The notes beneath the pieces were generated by a model. That model ran no database searches and had not been told where the DNA came from. It worked only from the letters and a program-made list of their open reading frames with translations. This document shows, piece by piece, positions 24,692 to 32,414 of a stretch of DNA of 64,000 nt. The stretch spans positions 25,246 to 89,245 of the forward strand of contig LVAN01000007.1 of the NCBI GenBank assembly GCA_001604045.1, given 5' to 3'. The translations under genes and the position numbers were made by a program. The DNA comes from Clostridiales bacterium Firm_08. Lineage in GTDB: Bacteria; Bacillota; Clostridia; Oscillospirales; QAKW01. Positions within the stretch are counted from its first letter, which is position 1; every line of letters starts with the position of its first letter.

Positions 24692-25048
24692 ATGGCGAAG
24701 AACCTGCTTTTGGAATATTCCGAAAAACTCGCCTTACAATGCGAAACGCTATGCAAAACGATCAAAGGCAATTCGAATACGGTCTTTCAACTTCGCAAAT
24801 CGTCATCAAGTGTTTTCGCGAATATTACGGAAGCGCAGTATCCGCAAAGTCTCGCCGATATGCTCTCCAAATTCAAGATTGCCCGAAAAGAGTGTGCCGA
24901 GACTGAAAGTTGGTTGAAAATGCTTTGGAATTCCGGCAGTATCGACGGGGCGGTTTTCAAGGATCTCCGTAATCTTTGCGGGCGGATCCGGAGAATGCTG
25001 ACTTCGTCCTGTGTTACGATAGAGAAAAAGATCGACGGGAACAGATAA
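24692..25048 (+). CDS. Four-helix-bundle protein of the 23S rRNA intervening-sequence (IVP/S23-like) type
   Basis: 118 residues, almost entirely helical, with the pattern of four-helix-bundle (S23/IVP, Avd-like fold) proteins: LALQCETLCKTI, then SSSVFANITEAQYPQS, KFKIARKECAETESWLKML and LCGRIRRMLTSSCVTIEKKI. Relatives are encoded in insertions of 23S rRNA genes or stand alone, and related folds serve diversity-generating retroelements. No retroelement or rRNA is present here. AAAGGAGAG precedes the ATG. It lies alone between a hairpin array and a MITE-like element that begins about 4 bases after its stop, a context suggesting a mobile or accessory origin. Confidence 0.75.
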   Translation: MAKNLLLEYSEKLALQCETLCKTIKGNSNTVFQLRKSSSSVFANITEAQYPQSLADMLSKFKIARKECAETESWLKMLWNSGSIDGAVFKDLRNLCGRIRRMLTSSCVTIEKKIDGNR

Positions 25049-25052
25049 TGTC

Positions 25053-25244
25053 CCGTCGTCCTTCGCGCCAAAAAACGTTTGATTTTTCCTTGTTTTCAGG
25101 TGCGAAGCAGTTTTAAAAGAGGGAAATTTTCGATCAGGCACAGCCGCAAAACGCGGGAAACCTGGCGGTTTTCAAGGCTTTGCGGCAAAGGGTGGTGGAA
25201 ATTTCACCTTTCAAAACCGATTTGTCCTTATCGTGGGCCAGCCT
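25053..25244. mobile_element. MITE-like family 1, right-hand partial copy
   Basis: 192 bp matching the right two-thirds of the copy at 49172-49449. It starts at the internal GC hairpin (CGTCGTCCTTCGCGCC) and ends with the terminal repeat (TTGTCCTTATCGTGGGCCAG, CCT). It fills the whole gap between the four-helix-bundle stop and the beta-CASP stop; its last base is part of the latter's TAA. Confidence 0.75.
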
Positions 25245-26824
25245 TATTTCATCCTTTTCACGATCTCGTCGATCTCGGCGGTGAGCGCGGCGAGTTCCTT
25301 GTTGGGCCGCCCTTTCAGGGAACCTGCGGTCTTTTGCAGTCTGGCGGCGGCGGCAAGCAGTTTTTCATACGCGGCGTTCTGTCCCTTGCGAACAAAGCGG
25401 GGAGACGCCGTGAACACAGCGCTGCCGGTGGCGAGATTATACGTCGTGCCGCTGTACGGCGCGACGGCGTTCAGCCCTTTCTCGAATTCCAGCGTGTCGC
25501 GGAACGCGGTGCAGGAGGCGTCGTCGCCGTGATTGACGAAAACGAGCGACGGTTTTTTGCGAAACCCGTCCACCCAGCGAAGCAGACCCGAGCGGTCGGC
25601 GTGGCCGCTGGTGCCGTGCAGTTGACAGATCTCGGCGTGGACGATGATCTCCTCGCCGAACAGCGATACGCTTTTGACGCCGTCGAGCAGTCTGCGCCCC
25701 AGCGTGTGGGACGCCTGATATCCCACGAACAGGATCGTGTTTTTGGCGTTCCACAGATTGTGCTTGAGATGGTGGCGGATCCGTCCCGCCTCGCACATAC
25801 CGCTGGCGGACAGGATGACCTTCGGGCGGGTATCGAAATTGATGGCTTTGCTCTCCTCGCTCGTGGCGCTGAGTTCTATGCCTTTGAACCAGATGGGGTT
25901 GACGCCTTTTTTGAGCAGCGCTTTCGTCTCCTCGTCAAAATACACGGGATCGGTCTGCAAAAAGATCTGCGTGGACTCGCTTGCCAGGGGAGAGTCGATA
26001 TAGACGGGAAAGTCCCCGATGTCGGCGAGCAACCCTTTTTCGCGGATCTCCCGCAGGGCGTAGAGCATTTCCTGCGTTCTGCCGACAGCAAAGGAGGGGA
26101 TCACGACGTTGCCGCCCCGCCGCAGGGTGCGGCGCAGGATGCCGACCAACTCGTCCAGCATATCGCCCGTCGCGGCATGCTCGCGGTTGCCGTAGGTGGA
26201 CTCGATCATAAGATAGTCCGCGCTTTCCACCGTCTGCGGATCCCGCAGGATGGGCTGACGTACGTTGCCGATATCACCGCTGAACACCATTTTCTTTTCC
26301 GTGCCTTTTTCCCGCATCCATACTTCGATACAGGCGGAACCGAGCAGATGCCCGATGTCGGTGAAGCGTATGTCGACGCATTCGCTGACGGGATAGACGC
26401 GGTCGTAGTCCAGCCCGATGAAATGCCGAAGCGCGGCGGCCGCGTCCGCCGTCGTGTAGAGAGGTTCGATCTCCGGCTCGCCCGCCCGTCTGGCCTTTCG
26501 GTTCAGCCACTCGGCGTCCGACTCCTGGATGTGCGCGGCGTCCAGCAGCATGATGCCGCAGAGATCCGCGGTGATGCGGGTGGTGTAGATCTTGCCGTCA
26601 AAGCCGTCTTTGACGAGTTTGGGCAGCAGACCGGAATGGTCGATGTGCGCGTGGGTGAGGAACACCGCGTCGATCTCGGCGGGGCTGACGGGCAGCGGCG
26701 CGTTTTCAAGATCGTCGGAGCCCTGCTCCATGCCGCAGTCGATGAGATAGTATCTGCCGCCGACCTCGAGCAGTGTGCAGCTGCCGGTGACTTCGTGGGC
26801 GGCGCCCAAAAACGTGATCTTCAA
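25244..26824 (-). CDS. Metallo-beta-lactamase/beta-CASP RNA-processing nuclease family protein
   Basis: 526 residues. The N-terminal lactamase fold has the zinc motif FLTHAHIDHSGLLP (about residues 55-68), preceded by DCGMEQG, and later GSACIEVW and FSGDIGN. The beta-CASP cap follows (PSFAVGRTQEMLYALREI ... VILSASGMCEAGRIRHHLKH, GYQASHTLGRRLLDG). The final RMBL part has LHGTSGHADRSGLLRWV and VFVNHGDD. This is the YSH1-like class that processes or degrades RNA. TTG 26824 is used as start with AGGAGG 9 bases upstream. It is 12 bases downstream of an esterase gene, so co-transcribed. Confidence 0.9.
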   Translation of the reverse strand: MKITFLGAAHEVTGSCTLLEVGGRYYLIDCGMEQGSDDLENAPLPVSPAEIDAVFLTHAHIDHSGLLPKLVKDGFDGKIYTTRITADLCGIMLLDAAHIQESDAEWLNRKARRAGEPEIEPLYTTADAAAALRHFIGLDYDRVYPVSECVDIRFTDIGHLLGSACIEVWMREKGTEKKMVFSGDIGNVRQPILRDPQTVESADYLMIESTYGNREHAATGDMLDELVGILRRTLRRGGNVVIPSFAVGRTQEMLYALREIREKGLLADIGDFPVYIDSPLASESTQIFLQTDPVYFDEETKALLKKGVNPIWFKGIELSATSEESKAINFDTRPKVILSASGMCEAGRIRHHLKHNLWNAKNTILFVGYQASHTLGRRLLDGVKSVSLFGEEIIVHAEICQLHGTSGHADRSGLLRWVDGFRKKPSLVFVNHGDDASCTAFRDTLEFEKGLNAVAPYSGTTYNLATGSAVFTASPRFVRKGQNAAYEKLLAAAARLQKTAGSLKGRPNKELAALTAEIDEIVKRMK

Positions 26825-26836
26825 TGGCGGAGCCTC

Positions 26837-27508
26837 CTATCCGTAGATCACGGCGTCCATTTTCTCATCGGGAGAGGGGGCGCCGTCGTTGACCCGGGAG
26901 AGCATCCAGCGAAGGACCTCGGGGTCGCGGTAGGTGTCGTCCCAGGAATTGTGCCCGTTTTCGGGATAGATCGTCAGTCTGGCGTTGCCGCCTTTCCGGT
27001 TGACGGCTTCCACCATCTTTTCCGACTCGCGCGGCAGGACCGTCTGATCCTTGCCGCCGTGGAACGCCCATACCGGCACGTTTTGCAGACGGGAGGCGTT
27101 CCAGTACATCCCGCCGCCGCAGATCGGCACGAGACAGGAGAAATATTCCGGCATGCTCATCCCCAGCGCCCAGGTGCCGTAGCCGCCCATGCTGTTGCCG
27201 ATCAGCGACACACGGGTATGGTCGACACAGGGCAGGGAAGCCGTTTGCCGGACGAGCTTTTCAAGCGTTTCGAAAACGTCCCACCACGAGTTGCGGGAAC
27301 AGAGCGGCGCGACCGCCACGAAGGAAAACTGCGGCATTTCCGCGGTGATGCGGAAAAACGCGTTCCGTTTCAGCACCTCGATATCGTCGCCGCGCGTGCC
27401 CGCGCCGTGCAGGAATATGACAAGGGGATATTTTTTTTCGGCGTCAAAGCCGTCGGGGAAGCGGATCAGATACCGCAGACCGTCAAGCTCTCTCTCTTCT
27501 GTTTTCAT
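26837..27508 (-). CDS. Alpha/beta-hydrolase, esterase (PHB-depolymerase/dienelactone-hydrolase-like)
   Basis: 223 residues of a cytoplasmic alpha/beta hydrolase. The nucleophile elbow is GNSMGGYGTW (serine about residue 105). The oxyanion segment is IFLHGAGTRGDD. The acid is in the FHGGKDQTVLP loop and the histidine in YPENGHNSWDD. The pattern fits feruloyl-esterase or PHB-depolymerase-like enzymes, which cut esters of sugars or small acids. There is no signal peptide, so the substrate is probably imported. It is the first gene of a two-gene unit with the beta-CASP nuclease. Confidence 0.8.
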   Translation of the reverse strand: MKTEERELDGLRYLIRFPDGFDAEKKYPLVIFLHGAGTRGDDIEVLKRNAFFRITAEMPQFSFVAVAPLCSRNSWWDVFETLEKLVRQTASLPCVDHTRVSLIGNSMGGYGTWALGMSMPEYFSCLVPICGGGMYWNASRLQNVPVWAFHGGKDQTVLPRESEKMVEAVNRKGGNARLTIYPENGHNSWDDTYRDPEVLRWMLSRVNDGAPSPDEKMDAVIYG

Positions 27509-27544
27509 AGTGACATCTCCCGTTTTTTGTTTTTGATGTGAAAA

Positions 27545-27576
27545 AGCACTTCCTTCTATCTTAAAAAGGAAGTGCT
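27545..27576 (-). terminator. Terminator of rpsT
   Basis: AGCACTTCCTT and complement with a 10-base loop, followed by T5 on the minus strand. Confidence 0.85.
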
Positions 27577-27593
27577 CTCGCGTTTTTCAGGGT

Positions 27594-27857
27594 TTAGCCG
27601 ACACTGTTGAGTTTTTTGGTCAACTGGCTCTTTTTGCGTGCCGCTTTATTTTTGTGGAGAAGGTTGACGGATGCTGCTTTGTCCACTTTCTTGACCGCAA
27701 CGGTATACGCTACTGTGGCTGCATCCTTATCCCCTGCTTCAACGGCAGCGTCGAATTTCTTGATGAGCGTTTTCAGTTCGCTCTTCGCGCTCTTATTGGC
27801 GTTGGTTTTCGTCTCGGTGACGATCACTCTTTTTTTCGCGGATTTGATATTCGGCAT
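27594..27857 (-). CDS. rpsT: 30S ribosomal protein S20
   Basis: 87 residues, lysine-rich, opening with PNIKSAKKRV and closing with HKNKAARKKSQLTKKLN, the standard S20 signatures. It binds 16S rRNA early in assembly. GAGGAGGG precedes ATG, and a promoter lies just upstream, divergent from the small sigma gene. Confidence 0.97.
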   Translation of the reverse strand: MPNIKSAKKRVIVTETKTNANKSAKSELKTLIKKFDAAVEAGDKDAATVAYTVAVKKVDKAASVNLLHKNKAARKKSQLTKKLNSVG

Positions 27858-27892
27858 ATCTGCACCCTCCTCTCATTTTTACAGTTGTTTGT

Positions 27893-27921
27893 ATTTTACC
27901 ACTTACCTTTTGCAAAATCAA
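27893..27921 (-). promoter_or_regulatory. Promoter of rpsT
   Basis: Minus strand -35 TTGATT (27916-27921), 17-base spacer, -10 TAAAAT (27893-27898). Confidence 0.7.
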
Positions 27922-27951
27922 TACTTTTTTTCAAAAAAGTGATAATTTTTC

Positions 27952-27980
27952 TTGACTTTACGCGAGGAATATTATAAAAT
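27952..27980 (+). promoter_or_regulatory. Promoter of the small sigma-factor gene
   Basis: -35 TTGACT (27952-27957), 17-base spacer, -10 TAAAAT (27975-27980). This promoter covers an apparent upstream TTG start, which is therefore rejected. Confidence 0.75.
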
Positions 27981-28023
27981 ATGTACATATAGACGAAAAA
28001 TTTTAAACAGAAAGGCCCTCGAT

Positions 28024-28572
28024 TTGGAGAAACAGACATTTTTCGACACGTCGCTGCTGGATCAGGCGCGGCAGGGGAGTGAAAAAGCGTACGGCGCCAT
28101 CCTTCGTTTTTTCTTTCCCGTCATCAAGGGCATTTCCGGCTCGTATTTTCTGACGGGGGGCGACCGGGAGGATCTTTTTCAGGAGGGTCTTATCGGTCTG
28201 TATGGCGCGGTGCAGAGTTATGACGCGTCCCGCCATGAGGATTTCGTCAAGTACGCCAAGATCTGTATCCATCGCGCGATGATCAACGCCATCCGCAGCG
28301 ACCGCCGCAAAAAGCATATGCCCCTCAACGGCAGTGTGCCGCTGGAGGAGACGCTTTCCGACCGCACGGGCGATCCCGAGCAGATCGTGCTGCGGCAGGA
28401 ACGGTACGTTGAGGTCTACGACAAGATGATGGAAGCGCTCTCCCCCTGGGAGAGAAAGGTGCTGGCATTATACCTGGAAGGGCGCGGCACGCGGGAGATC
28501 GCGTCTCTTTGCGGACGGAGCGTCAGATCGGTCGGCAACGCGCTGACCCGTGTGCGGGGGAAATTTCGATAA
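28024..28572 (+). CDS. RNA polymerase sigma-70 family factor, SigH-like
   Basis: 182 residues from TTG 28024 (AAAGG 7-9 bases upstream). Region 2 has EDLFQEGLIGLYGAVQSYDA and FVKYAKICIHRAMINAIRSD, and region 4 has LSPWERKVLALYLEGRGTREIASLCG with RSVRSVGNALTRVRGKF as recognition helix. It lacks regions 1 and 3, like SigH/Spo0H. It may be a stress or stationary-phase sigma factor. Anti-sigma genes are not adjacent. It is followed at 3 bases by a tRNA-like hairpin and then a zinc-ribbon gene. Confidence 0.85.
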   Translation: MEKQTFFDTSLLDQARQGSEKAYGAILRFFFPVIKGISGSYFLTGGDREDLFQEGLIGLYGAVQSYDASRHEDFVKYAKICIHRAMINAIRSDRRKKHMPLNGSVPLEETLSDRTGDPEQIVLRQERYVEVYDKMMEALSPWERKVLALYLEGRGTREIASLCGRSVRSVGNALTRVRGKFR

Positions 28573-28574
28573 TA

Positions 28575-28628
28575 TGCCTGTCTTTGGTAAGGAAAAGCGG
28601 TTCGATTCCGCTTGCAGGTAAAATATTT
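28575..28628 (+). other. tRNA-like mini-structure (acceptor plus T arm)
   Basis: TGCCTGT (28575-28581) pairs with GCAGGTA (28614-28620). Inside it lies AAGCGG-TTCGATT-CCGCTT (28595-28613), whose loop is a canonical tRNA T loop closed by G-C. A 13-base linker replaces the D and anticodon arms. A T-rich run follows at 28621-28632. It could be a decayed tRNA, a terminator, or a tRNA mimic. Confidence 0.45.
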
Positions 28629-28656
28629 TTTTCCAAAAAAGGAAGAGGTAAAGCAA

Positions 28657-28938
28657 ATGTTTGAAGACAAAACACTGGTATGCAAAGAGTGCGGTAAAGA
28701 ATTCGTGTTTACCGCCGGCGAGCAGGAATTCTACGCGGAAAAGGGTTTCCAGAACGAGCCCCAGAGATGCAAAGAATGCCGTGACGCGAGAAAAGCCGCC
28801 GCCAAGAGCGCGAGAGTCATGTACGACGCCGTATGTGCCGCTTGCGGAGCCGAGTGCAAGGTTCCTTTCAAACCGACAGAAGACAGACCTGTTTATTGCA
28901 GTGAATGCTTCGCCAAAATGAAAGAACAGGAAGCATAA
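28657..28938 (+). CDS. Zinc-ribbon protein (zf-trcl type)
   Basis: 93 residues with four CxxC pairs. The first half (LVCKECGKEFVFTAGEQEFYAEKGF ... RCKECRDAR is split here for length) matches the zf-trcl zinc-binding family. The second half (VCAACGAECKVPFKP, DRPVYCSECF) matches the short CxxC module found in many Clostridia. ATG 28657 has an AGAGG site; an upstream in-frame reading from 28612 would include the tRNA-like element. Function unknown; the ribbons suggest nucleic-acid or protein binding. Possibly co-transcribed with the sigma gene. Confidence 0.85.
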   Translation: MFEDKTLVCKECGKEFVFTAGEQEFYAEKGFQNEPQRCKECRDARKAAAKSARVMYDAVCAACGAECKVPFKPTEDRPVYCSECFAKMKEQEA

Positions 28939-28964
28939 ACTTATCATATAATTTTATTGCTCCG

Positions 28965-28996
28965 AAAACAGCCGACCTTTCAAGGTCGGCTGTTTT
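28965..28996 (+). terminator. Terminator of the zinc-ribbon gene
   Basis: AAAACAGCCGACCTT and complement with a 2-base TC loop, followed by T5. A copy with inverted loop lies at 29264-29295. Confidence 0.85.
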
Positions 28997-28997
28997 T

Positions 28998-29263
28998 CAG
29001 CGTGTTAAAGAGGTTCTTTAACACGCTGGCAGACTGCAAAAAAGGAAGTTGCATTTCACCGAGCCGTTCTCGTCGGCGTACGTGGGTACGGTAGAGAGCG
29101 GATCGGTGGAAAACAGAGAAAAGCCTTGCAGGGCAAGGCTTCCTTGAATGAAATCATTTGTTTTTTCTGTTGTGATCTTGGACTTTGAACTTTACTGAAA
29201 ACGAAACTATTTAAAACTATGTTCCTGTTTCTCTGTGGTGAAACGACTTTTTTGACAGTCTGG
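28998..29263. mobile_element. Non-coding element family 2, short copy
   Basis: 266 bp; same ends as 18138-18507, with the same imperfect terminal repeats (CAGACTGCAAAAAAGG and CTTTTTTGACAGTCTG). Its leading hairpin has arms CAGCGTGTTAAAGA and complement, with a compensated base-pair change and a flipped loop relative to the long copy. It sits exactly between two copies of the same terminator hairpin. Confidence 0.7.
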
Positions 29264-29295
29264 AAAACAGCCGACCTTGAAAGGTCGGCTGTTTT
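29264..29295 (-). terminator. Terminator of the rqcH-HAD operon
   Basis: AAAACAGCCGACCTT and complement with GA loop, 15 bases after the HAD-gene stop on the minus strand. It is the inverted twin of 28965-28996. Confidence 0.8.
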
Positions 29296-29310
29296 TGTCG
29301 CGCGGACTGT

Positions 29311-29892
29311 TTATTTTTCGTATTCCTCCCACGGGATGAGCGTGTCGCCTTTGACGATAAAGCTTTTGCCCTCGGCGATGCACGCCATCGGCGTGTCGGA
29401 GAGGGAGTCGGAGTAGAAATCGTCCACCGTCGCGTAGGGGATCTCCTCCCGCAGGCGGCGGACCTTTTCCTCCCCCCAGCAGTTGAGGCCGGTGTATTTT
29501 CCGGTCTTTTTATCCACCCGGGAAGCGATGAGGTTGCAAAGTCCCAGCCGCTCTATCGCCGGACGGAGCAGAAACTCCGGCGAGGCGGAGATGATGAGAT
29601 CGTCCGGTTTTTTCTGCGCGAGATACCATTCTTTTATATTTTTGAAATGGCTCTCCCAAAAGGCGTCCACCATCCCGTCGATGTCGTCGACGGCGGTGAA
29701 AAAGCGGTAGAAATTCTCCTTGAAGGTCGTCTTGTCGATCTTTTTCAGCAGTTTCCAGGACAGCGCCTTTCCGCCCTGCATCGGCAGAAAGCGCAAAACG
29801 CCCGGGCGCTGTTTCAGACAGAAAAAGTAGAAATCTCTCGTACTGTCGCCGTTATAGATGGTCTCGTCGAAATCGTATCCGTTCATTTGCAT
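29311..29892 (-). CDS. HAD-superfamily phosphatase (SerB-like subfamily IB)
   Basis: 193 residues. Motif I is YDFDETIYNGDST, with the nucleophile and acid aspartates near residues 7-9. Motif II is LIISASPEFLLRP (serine). Motif III/IV is FYSDSLSDTPMACIAEG. A helical cap sits between motifs I and II. The arrangement matches HAD-IB phosphatases acting on phosphoserine-like or lipid head-group phosphates. AAAGGATACG precedes ATG 29892, which overlaps the rqcH stop by 10 bases. Last gene of the trmK-Nif3-rqcH-HAD operon; substrate not readable from sequence. Confidence 0.85.
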   Translation of the reverse strand: MQMNGYDFDETIYNGDSTRDFYFFCLKQRPGVLRFLPMQGGKALSWKLLKKIDKTTFKENFYRFFTAVDDIDGMVDAFWESHFKNIKEWYLAQKKPDDLIISASPEFLLRPAIERLGLCNLIASRVDKKTGKYTGLNCWGEEKVRRLREEIPYATVDDFYSDSLSDTPMACIAEGKSFIVKGDTLIPWEEYEK

Positions 29893-31643
29893 CGTATCCT
29901 TTCCGCAAGTTTTTCATCGGGGGTGACCACGACGGTGTAGTAGCCCTCATAGACCACCATACCGGGCCGGGCGCCCGCCGGTTTTTTAACGTGCCCCACC
30001 GGGCAGTAGTCGACGCTGACTTTGCCGTCGTTTTTCGCCTTGGAATAGAAGGCGCACAGACTCGCCGCCTGCAGCAGGGTGTTGTCGGGGATATCCTCGA
30101 GCGCCTTGCCGCCCGTCACGAGCAGCGTGTGGCTGCCGTGGACGTCTTTGGTGTGCATCCATATATCGCCCTTGCGGCTGAGCCGCACGGTGATATGATC
30201 GTTTTGCAGATTGTTCTTGCCGACCAGGACGGTGTAGCCGTCGTCGGTGATAAAACGGCGGGGGCCGGAGAGATCCGGTTTTCTGATATCCTTGCCGCCG
30301 CGCGGTTTGAGATATCCGCAGGAGATGAGTTCCGCGCGGATCTGTCCGATATCCTCCTCGGTCTCCGCGTCGCACAGCGCGACGAATACCGAGTCGAGAT
30401 AGGCGAGTTCCTCGTCGTCCTTGCGGATGAGTTCGGCTATGATGCCGGCGCCCTTTTTCGCCTTGTTGTATTTTTTGAAATACGCCGCGGCGTTTTGGAT
30501 GGGACTTTTGTCCGGCGCGAGCGGGATGGAGACCTCGGCAAGCGCCGGGTCGTAGAAATTCGCGGCGGTAAGCGTACGGTCGCCTTTCCGGATGGCGCCG
30601 AGGTTGGCCTGGATGATCTCGCCGTACACGCGGAAGGTGTCCGCGCTTTTGCTGTTTTCCAGTTCTTTTTGCCGGACCGAGCGGGTGCGCTTGATGCGCG
30701 CGCCGGTGCGGGCGAGGAAATTCAAAAGATCGTCGCTGCGCTGCCGCATACGGCGGGCGTCCGCCTCTTTGGTGTAAAATTCCTCCAGCAGAGCGCTGGG
30801 GGACGGTTGAGGGATCTCATAACAGGCCGCGCCGTACTGCCGCACCGGGGTGAAGGTGAAGTCCAGCGTCTTGCCGTCGGAGCGGCGGCGAAGCATCACG
30901 CCGTTCCACCGGCCGGCGCGGATGGTATCGACCAGCGCCGCGATGTCCGCCGCGACGCGCTCTTTCTGCGGCGCGGAAAGGTCCCCGATCCGTTTGTCCG
31001 TCGCGTAAACGGCGCGGTAGCAGATCTCACGGGCGGTGAGGGGACAGATGCCGGCATAGGTGTCCATCAGCGCCGCCCACAGTTCGGTATCCGCCGGTCT
31101 GTCCCACAGGGGATCGACAGGGGAGGCGTCAAGAAAGGGGATCTTGCCTTGCAGGGGCGGCATCTCATAGGGAAGCCCCGGCAGGATCTCCCGGCTGTGC
31201 GCCGACAGATCGGCGTAGCGGACGGCGTTTACGATCCTGTGATTTTCGTCGATGAGTATGATGTTGGCGCTGCGGCCGAGGATCTCCAGCAGCAGCGTTT
31301 TCTCGACCGGTTCGAAAAATTCGTTTTTCGCGTCGAATTCGAGACAGAGTACCCGCTCGAACGCCGGGCATACTACGCGTTTCAGCCGCGCGCCGCCGAG
31401 GTGTTTGCGCAGTACCATACAAAAATTGGGCGGGACTTTCGGATTTTCCGGCGACACGTCCGTCAGATGGGCGCGCGCGGCGTTCGGCGCGCAGGAAAGC
31501 ATCAGCGAATGCTTGCCCTCGCCCCGGAACCGCAGGATGATCTCGTCCCGTGAGGGCTGATAGATCTTGTCGACGAATGCGCCGGAAAGCGTGTCGTCGA
31601 GTTCCCGCCGGATATATGTCAAAAACGCGGCGTCCAGTGCCAT
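29883..31643 (-). CDS. rqcH: Ribosome-associated quality control factor RqcH (NFACT family)
   Basis: Binds peptidyl-tRNA on split 50S subunits and adds C-terminal alanine tails that mark stalled chains for degradation. 586 residues: NFACT-N (1-180, with LLLEILGRSANIILID), helix-hairpin-helix and coiled-coil parts in the middle, and the NFACT-R domain at the end (GYTVLVGKNNLQNDHITVRL, DIWMHTKDVHGSHTLL). It used to be called fibronectin-binding protein (FbpA). It begins 3 bases after the Nif3-family gene. ClpC/ClpP-type proteases would degrade the tagged chains. Confidence 0.94.
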   Translation of the reverse strand: MALDAAFLTYIRRELDDTLSGAFVDKIYQPSRDEIILRFRGEGKHSLMLSCAPNAARAHLTDVSPENPKVPPNFCMVLRKHLGGARLKRVVCPAFERVLCLEFDAKNEFFEPVEKTLLLEILGRSANIILIDENHRIVNAVRYADLSAHSREILPGLPYEMPPLQGKIPFLDASPVDPLWDRPADTELWAALMDTYAGICPLTAREICYRAVYATDKRIGDLSAPQKERVAADIAALVDTIRAGRWNGVMLRRRSDGKTLDFTFTPVRQYGAACYEIPQPSPSALLEEFYTKEADARRMRQRSDDLLNFLARTGARIKRTRSVRQKELENSKSADTFRVYGEIIQANLGAIRKGDRTLTAANFYDPALAEVSIPLAPDKSPIQNAAAYFKKYNKAKKGAGIIAELIRKDDEELAYLDSVFVALCDAETEEDIGQIRAELISCGYLKPRGGKDIRKPDLSGPRRFITDDGYTVLVGKNNLQNDHITVRLSRKGDIWMHTKDVHGSHTLLVTGGKALEDIPDNTLLQAASLCAFYSKAKNDGKVSVDYCPVGHVKKPAGARPGMVVYEGYYTVVVTPDEKLAERIRCK

Positions 31644-31646
31644 TTC

Positions 31647-32414
31647 CTATTTCTCCCAAAGCGTGACGGGATTTCGCGTGATATGCTCCTCGACCGCCAC
31701 GCCGTTATTTCTCAAATGATTTGCCAGGACCGGGACGATGATCTGCTCCGTCTCGAAATGTCCGAGGTCGATAAGGTCAAGCCCCATCTCCGCCGCCTCC
31801 ATAAAGGCGGAATACTTTACATCCCCCGTGACCAGTGTGTCCGCACCGGCGGCGAATGCTTCCCGCATCGCGAAGGTGCCGCTGCCGCTCACCCAGGCGA
31901 TCTTTTGAAAAACGCCGTGCGTGAAGCGATACCGCGGGCGGGTGCCAAGCGCCTTCGCGGCGTGCGCCAGAAACGCCTCCCTGCTTTCAAAGGAGTGAGA
32001 GCCCAGCCTTCCCAGCATGCCGCCGTTTTGGGTCGGCAGGAATTTGCCCGTCCGCCGCAGACCCAGCGTTTCACCCAGCACGTCGTTGATACCGCCCTCG
32101 CAGCTGTCGAGATTGGTATGGGCGCAGAGGATCGCCACGCCCTGTTCGACGGCGCGCAGGATCTTTTCTCCCTGCGGCGTGCCGTCGGTCACGGCGCTTT
32201 CCCCGCGGAAGAAAAAGGGATGGTGGCTGACGATCATCGAACAGCCCGCTTCCTTCGCGTGGCGCAGGGCGGACGCGTCGGCGTCCAGCGTCACAAGTAC
32301 GCGCCCGACCTCACGGTCGCGCCGCCCGATCAGCAGCCCGCTGTTGTCCTCCTCCATCGCGATGTTAAAGGGCGCGAAAGCGTCTGTGATGTCGTAGATA
32401 TCCTGTACTTTCAC
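31647..32414 (-). CDS. Nif3-like dinuclear metal centre protein
   Basis: 255 residues of the NIF3/YqfO/DUF34 family. Metal ligands appear in IVSHHPFFFRG (about residues 63-73) and AHTNLDSCEGGIND, and later DLGHFETEQ. GTG 32414 is the start, with GGTGA upstream. It directly follows trmK by one base, the conserved trmK-Nif3 pairing in Firmicutes. Proposed roles include a metal chaperone or a GTP cyclohydrolase type 1-like activity, but function is unsettled. Confidence 0.9.
   Translation of the reverse strand: MKVQDIYDITDAFAPFNIAMEEDNSGLLIGRRDREVGRVLVTLDADASALRHAKEAGCSMIVSHHPFFFRGESAVTDGTPQGEKILRAVEQGVAILCAHTNLDSCEGGINDVLGETLGLRRTGKFLPTQNGGMLGRLGSHSFESREAFLAHAAKALGTRPRYRFTHGVFQKIAWVSGSGTFAMREAFAAGADTLVTGDVKYSAFMEAAEMGLDLIDLGHFETEQIIVPVLANHLRNNGVAVEEHITRNPVTLWEK

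Noticed and set aside
25079..27541. 820-codon plus-strand frame over the beta-CASP and esterase genes
   Set aside because: Begins in a MITE-like element and runs antisense through two genes with intact active-site motifs.
27952..28023. Upstream TTG start for the small sigma factor
   Set aside because: It coincides with the -35 of a consensus promoter; TTG 28024 has a ribosome site.
28998..29263. Small RNA gene such as 6S or SRP RNA
   Set aside because: No conserved core recognised, and a second diverged copy with terminal inverted repeats favours a mobile element.
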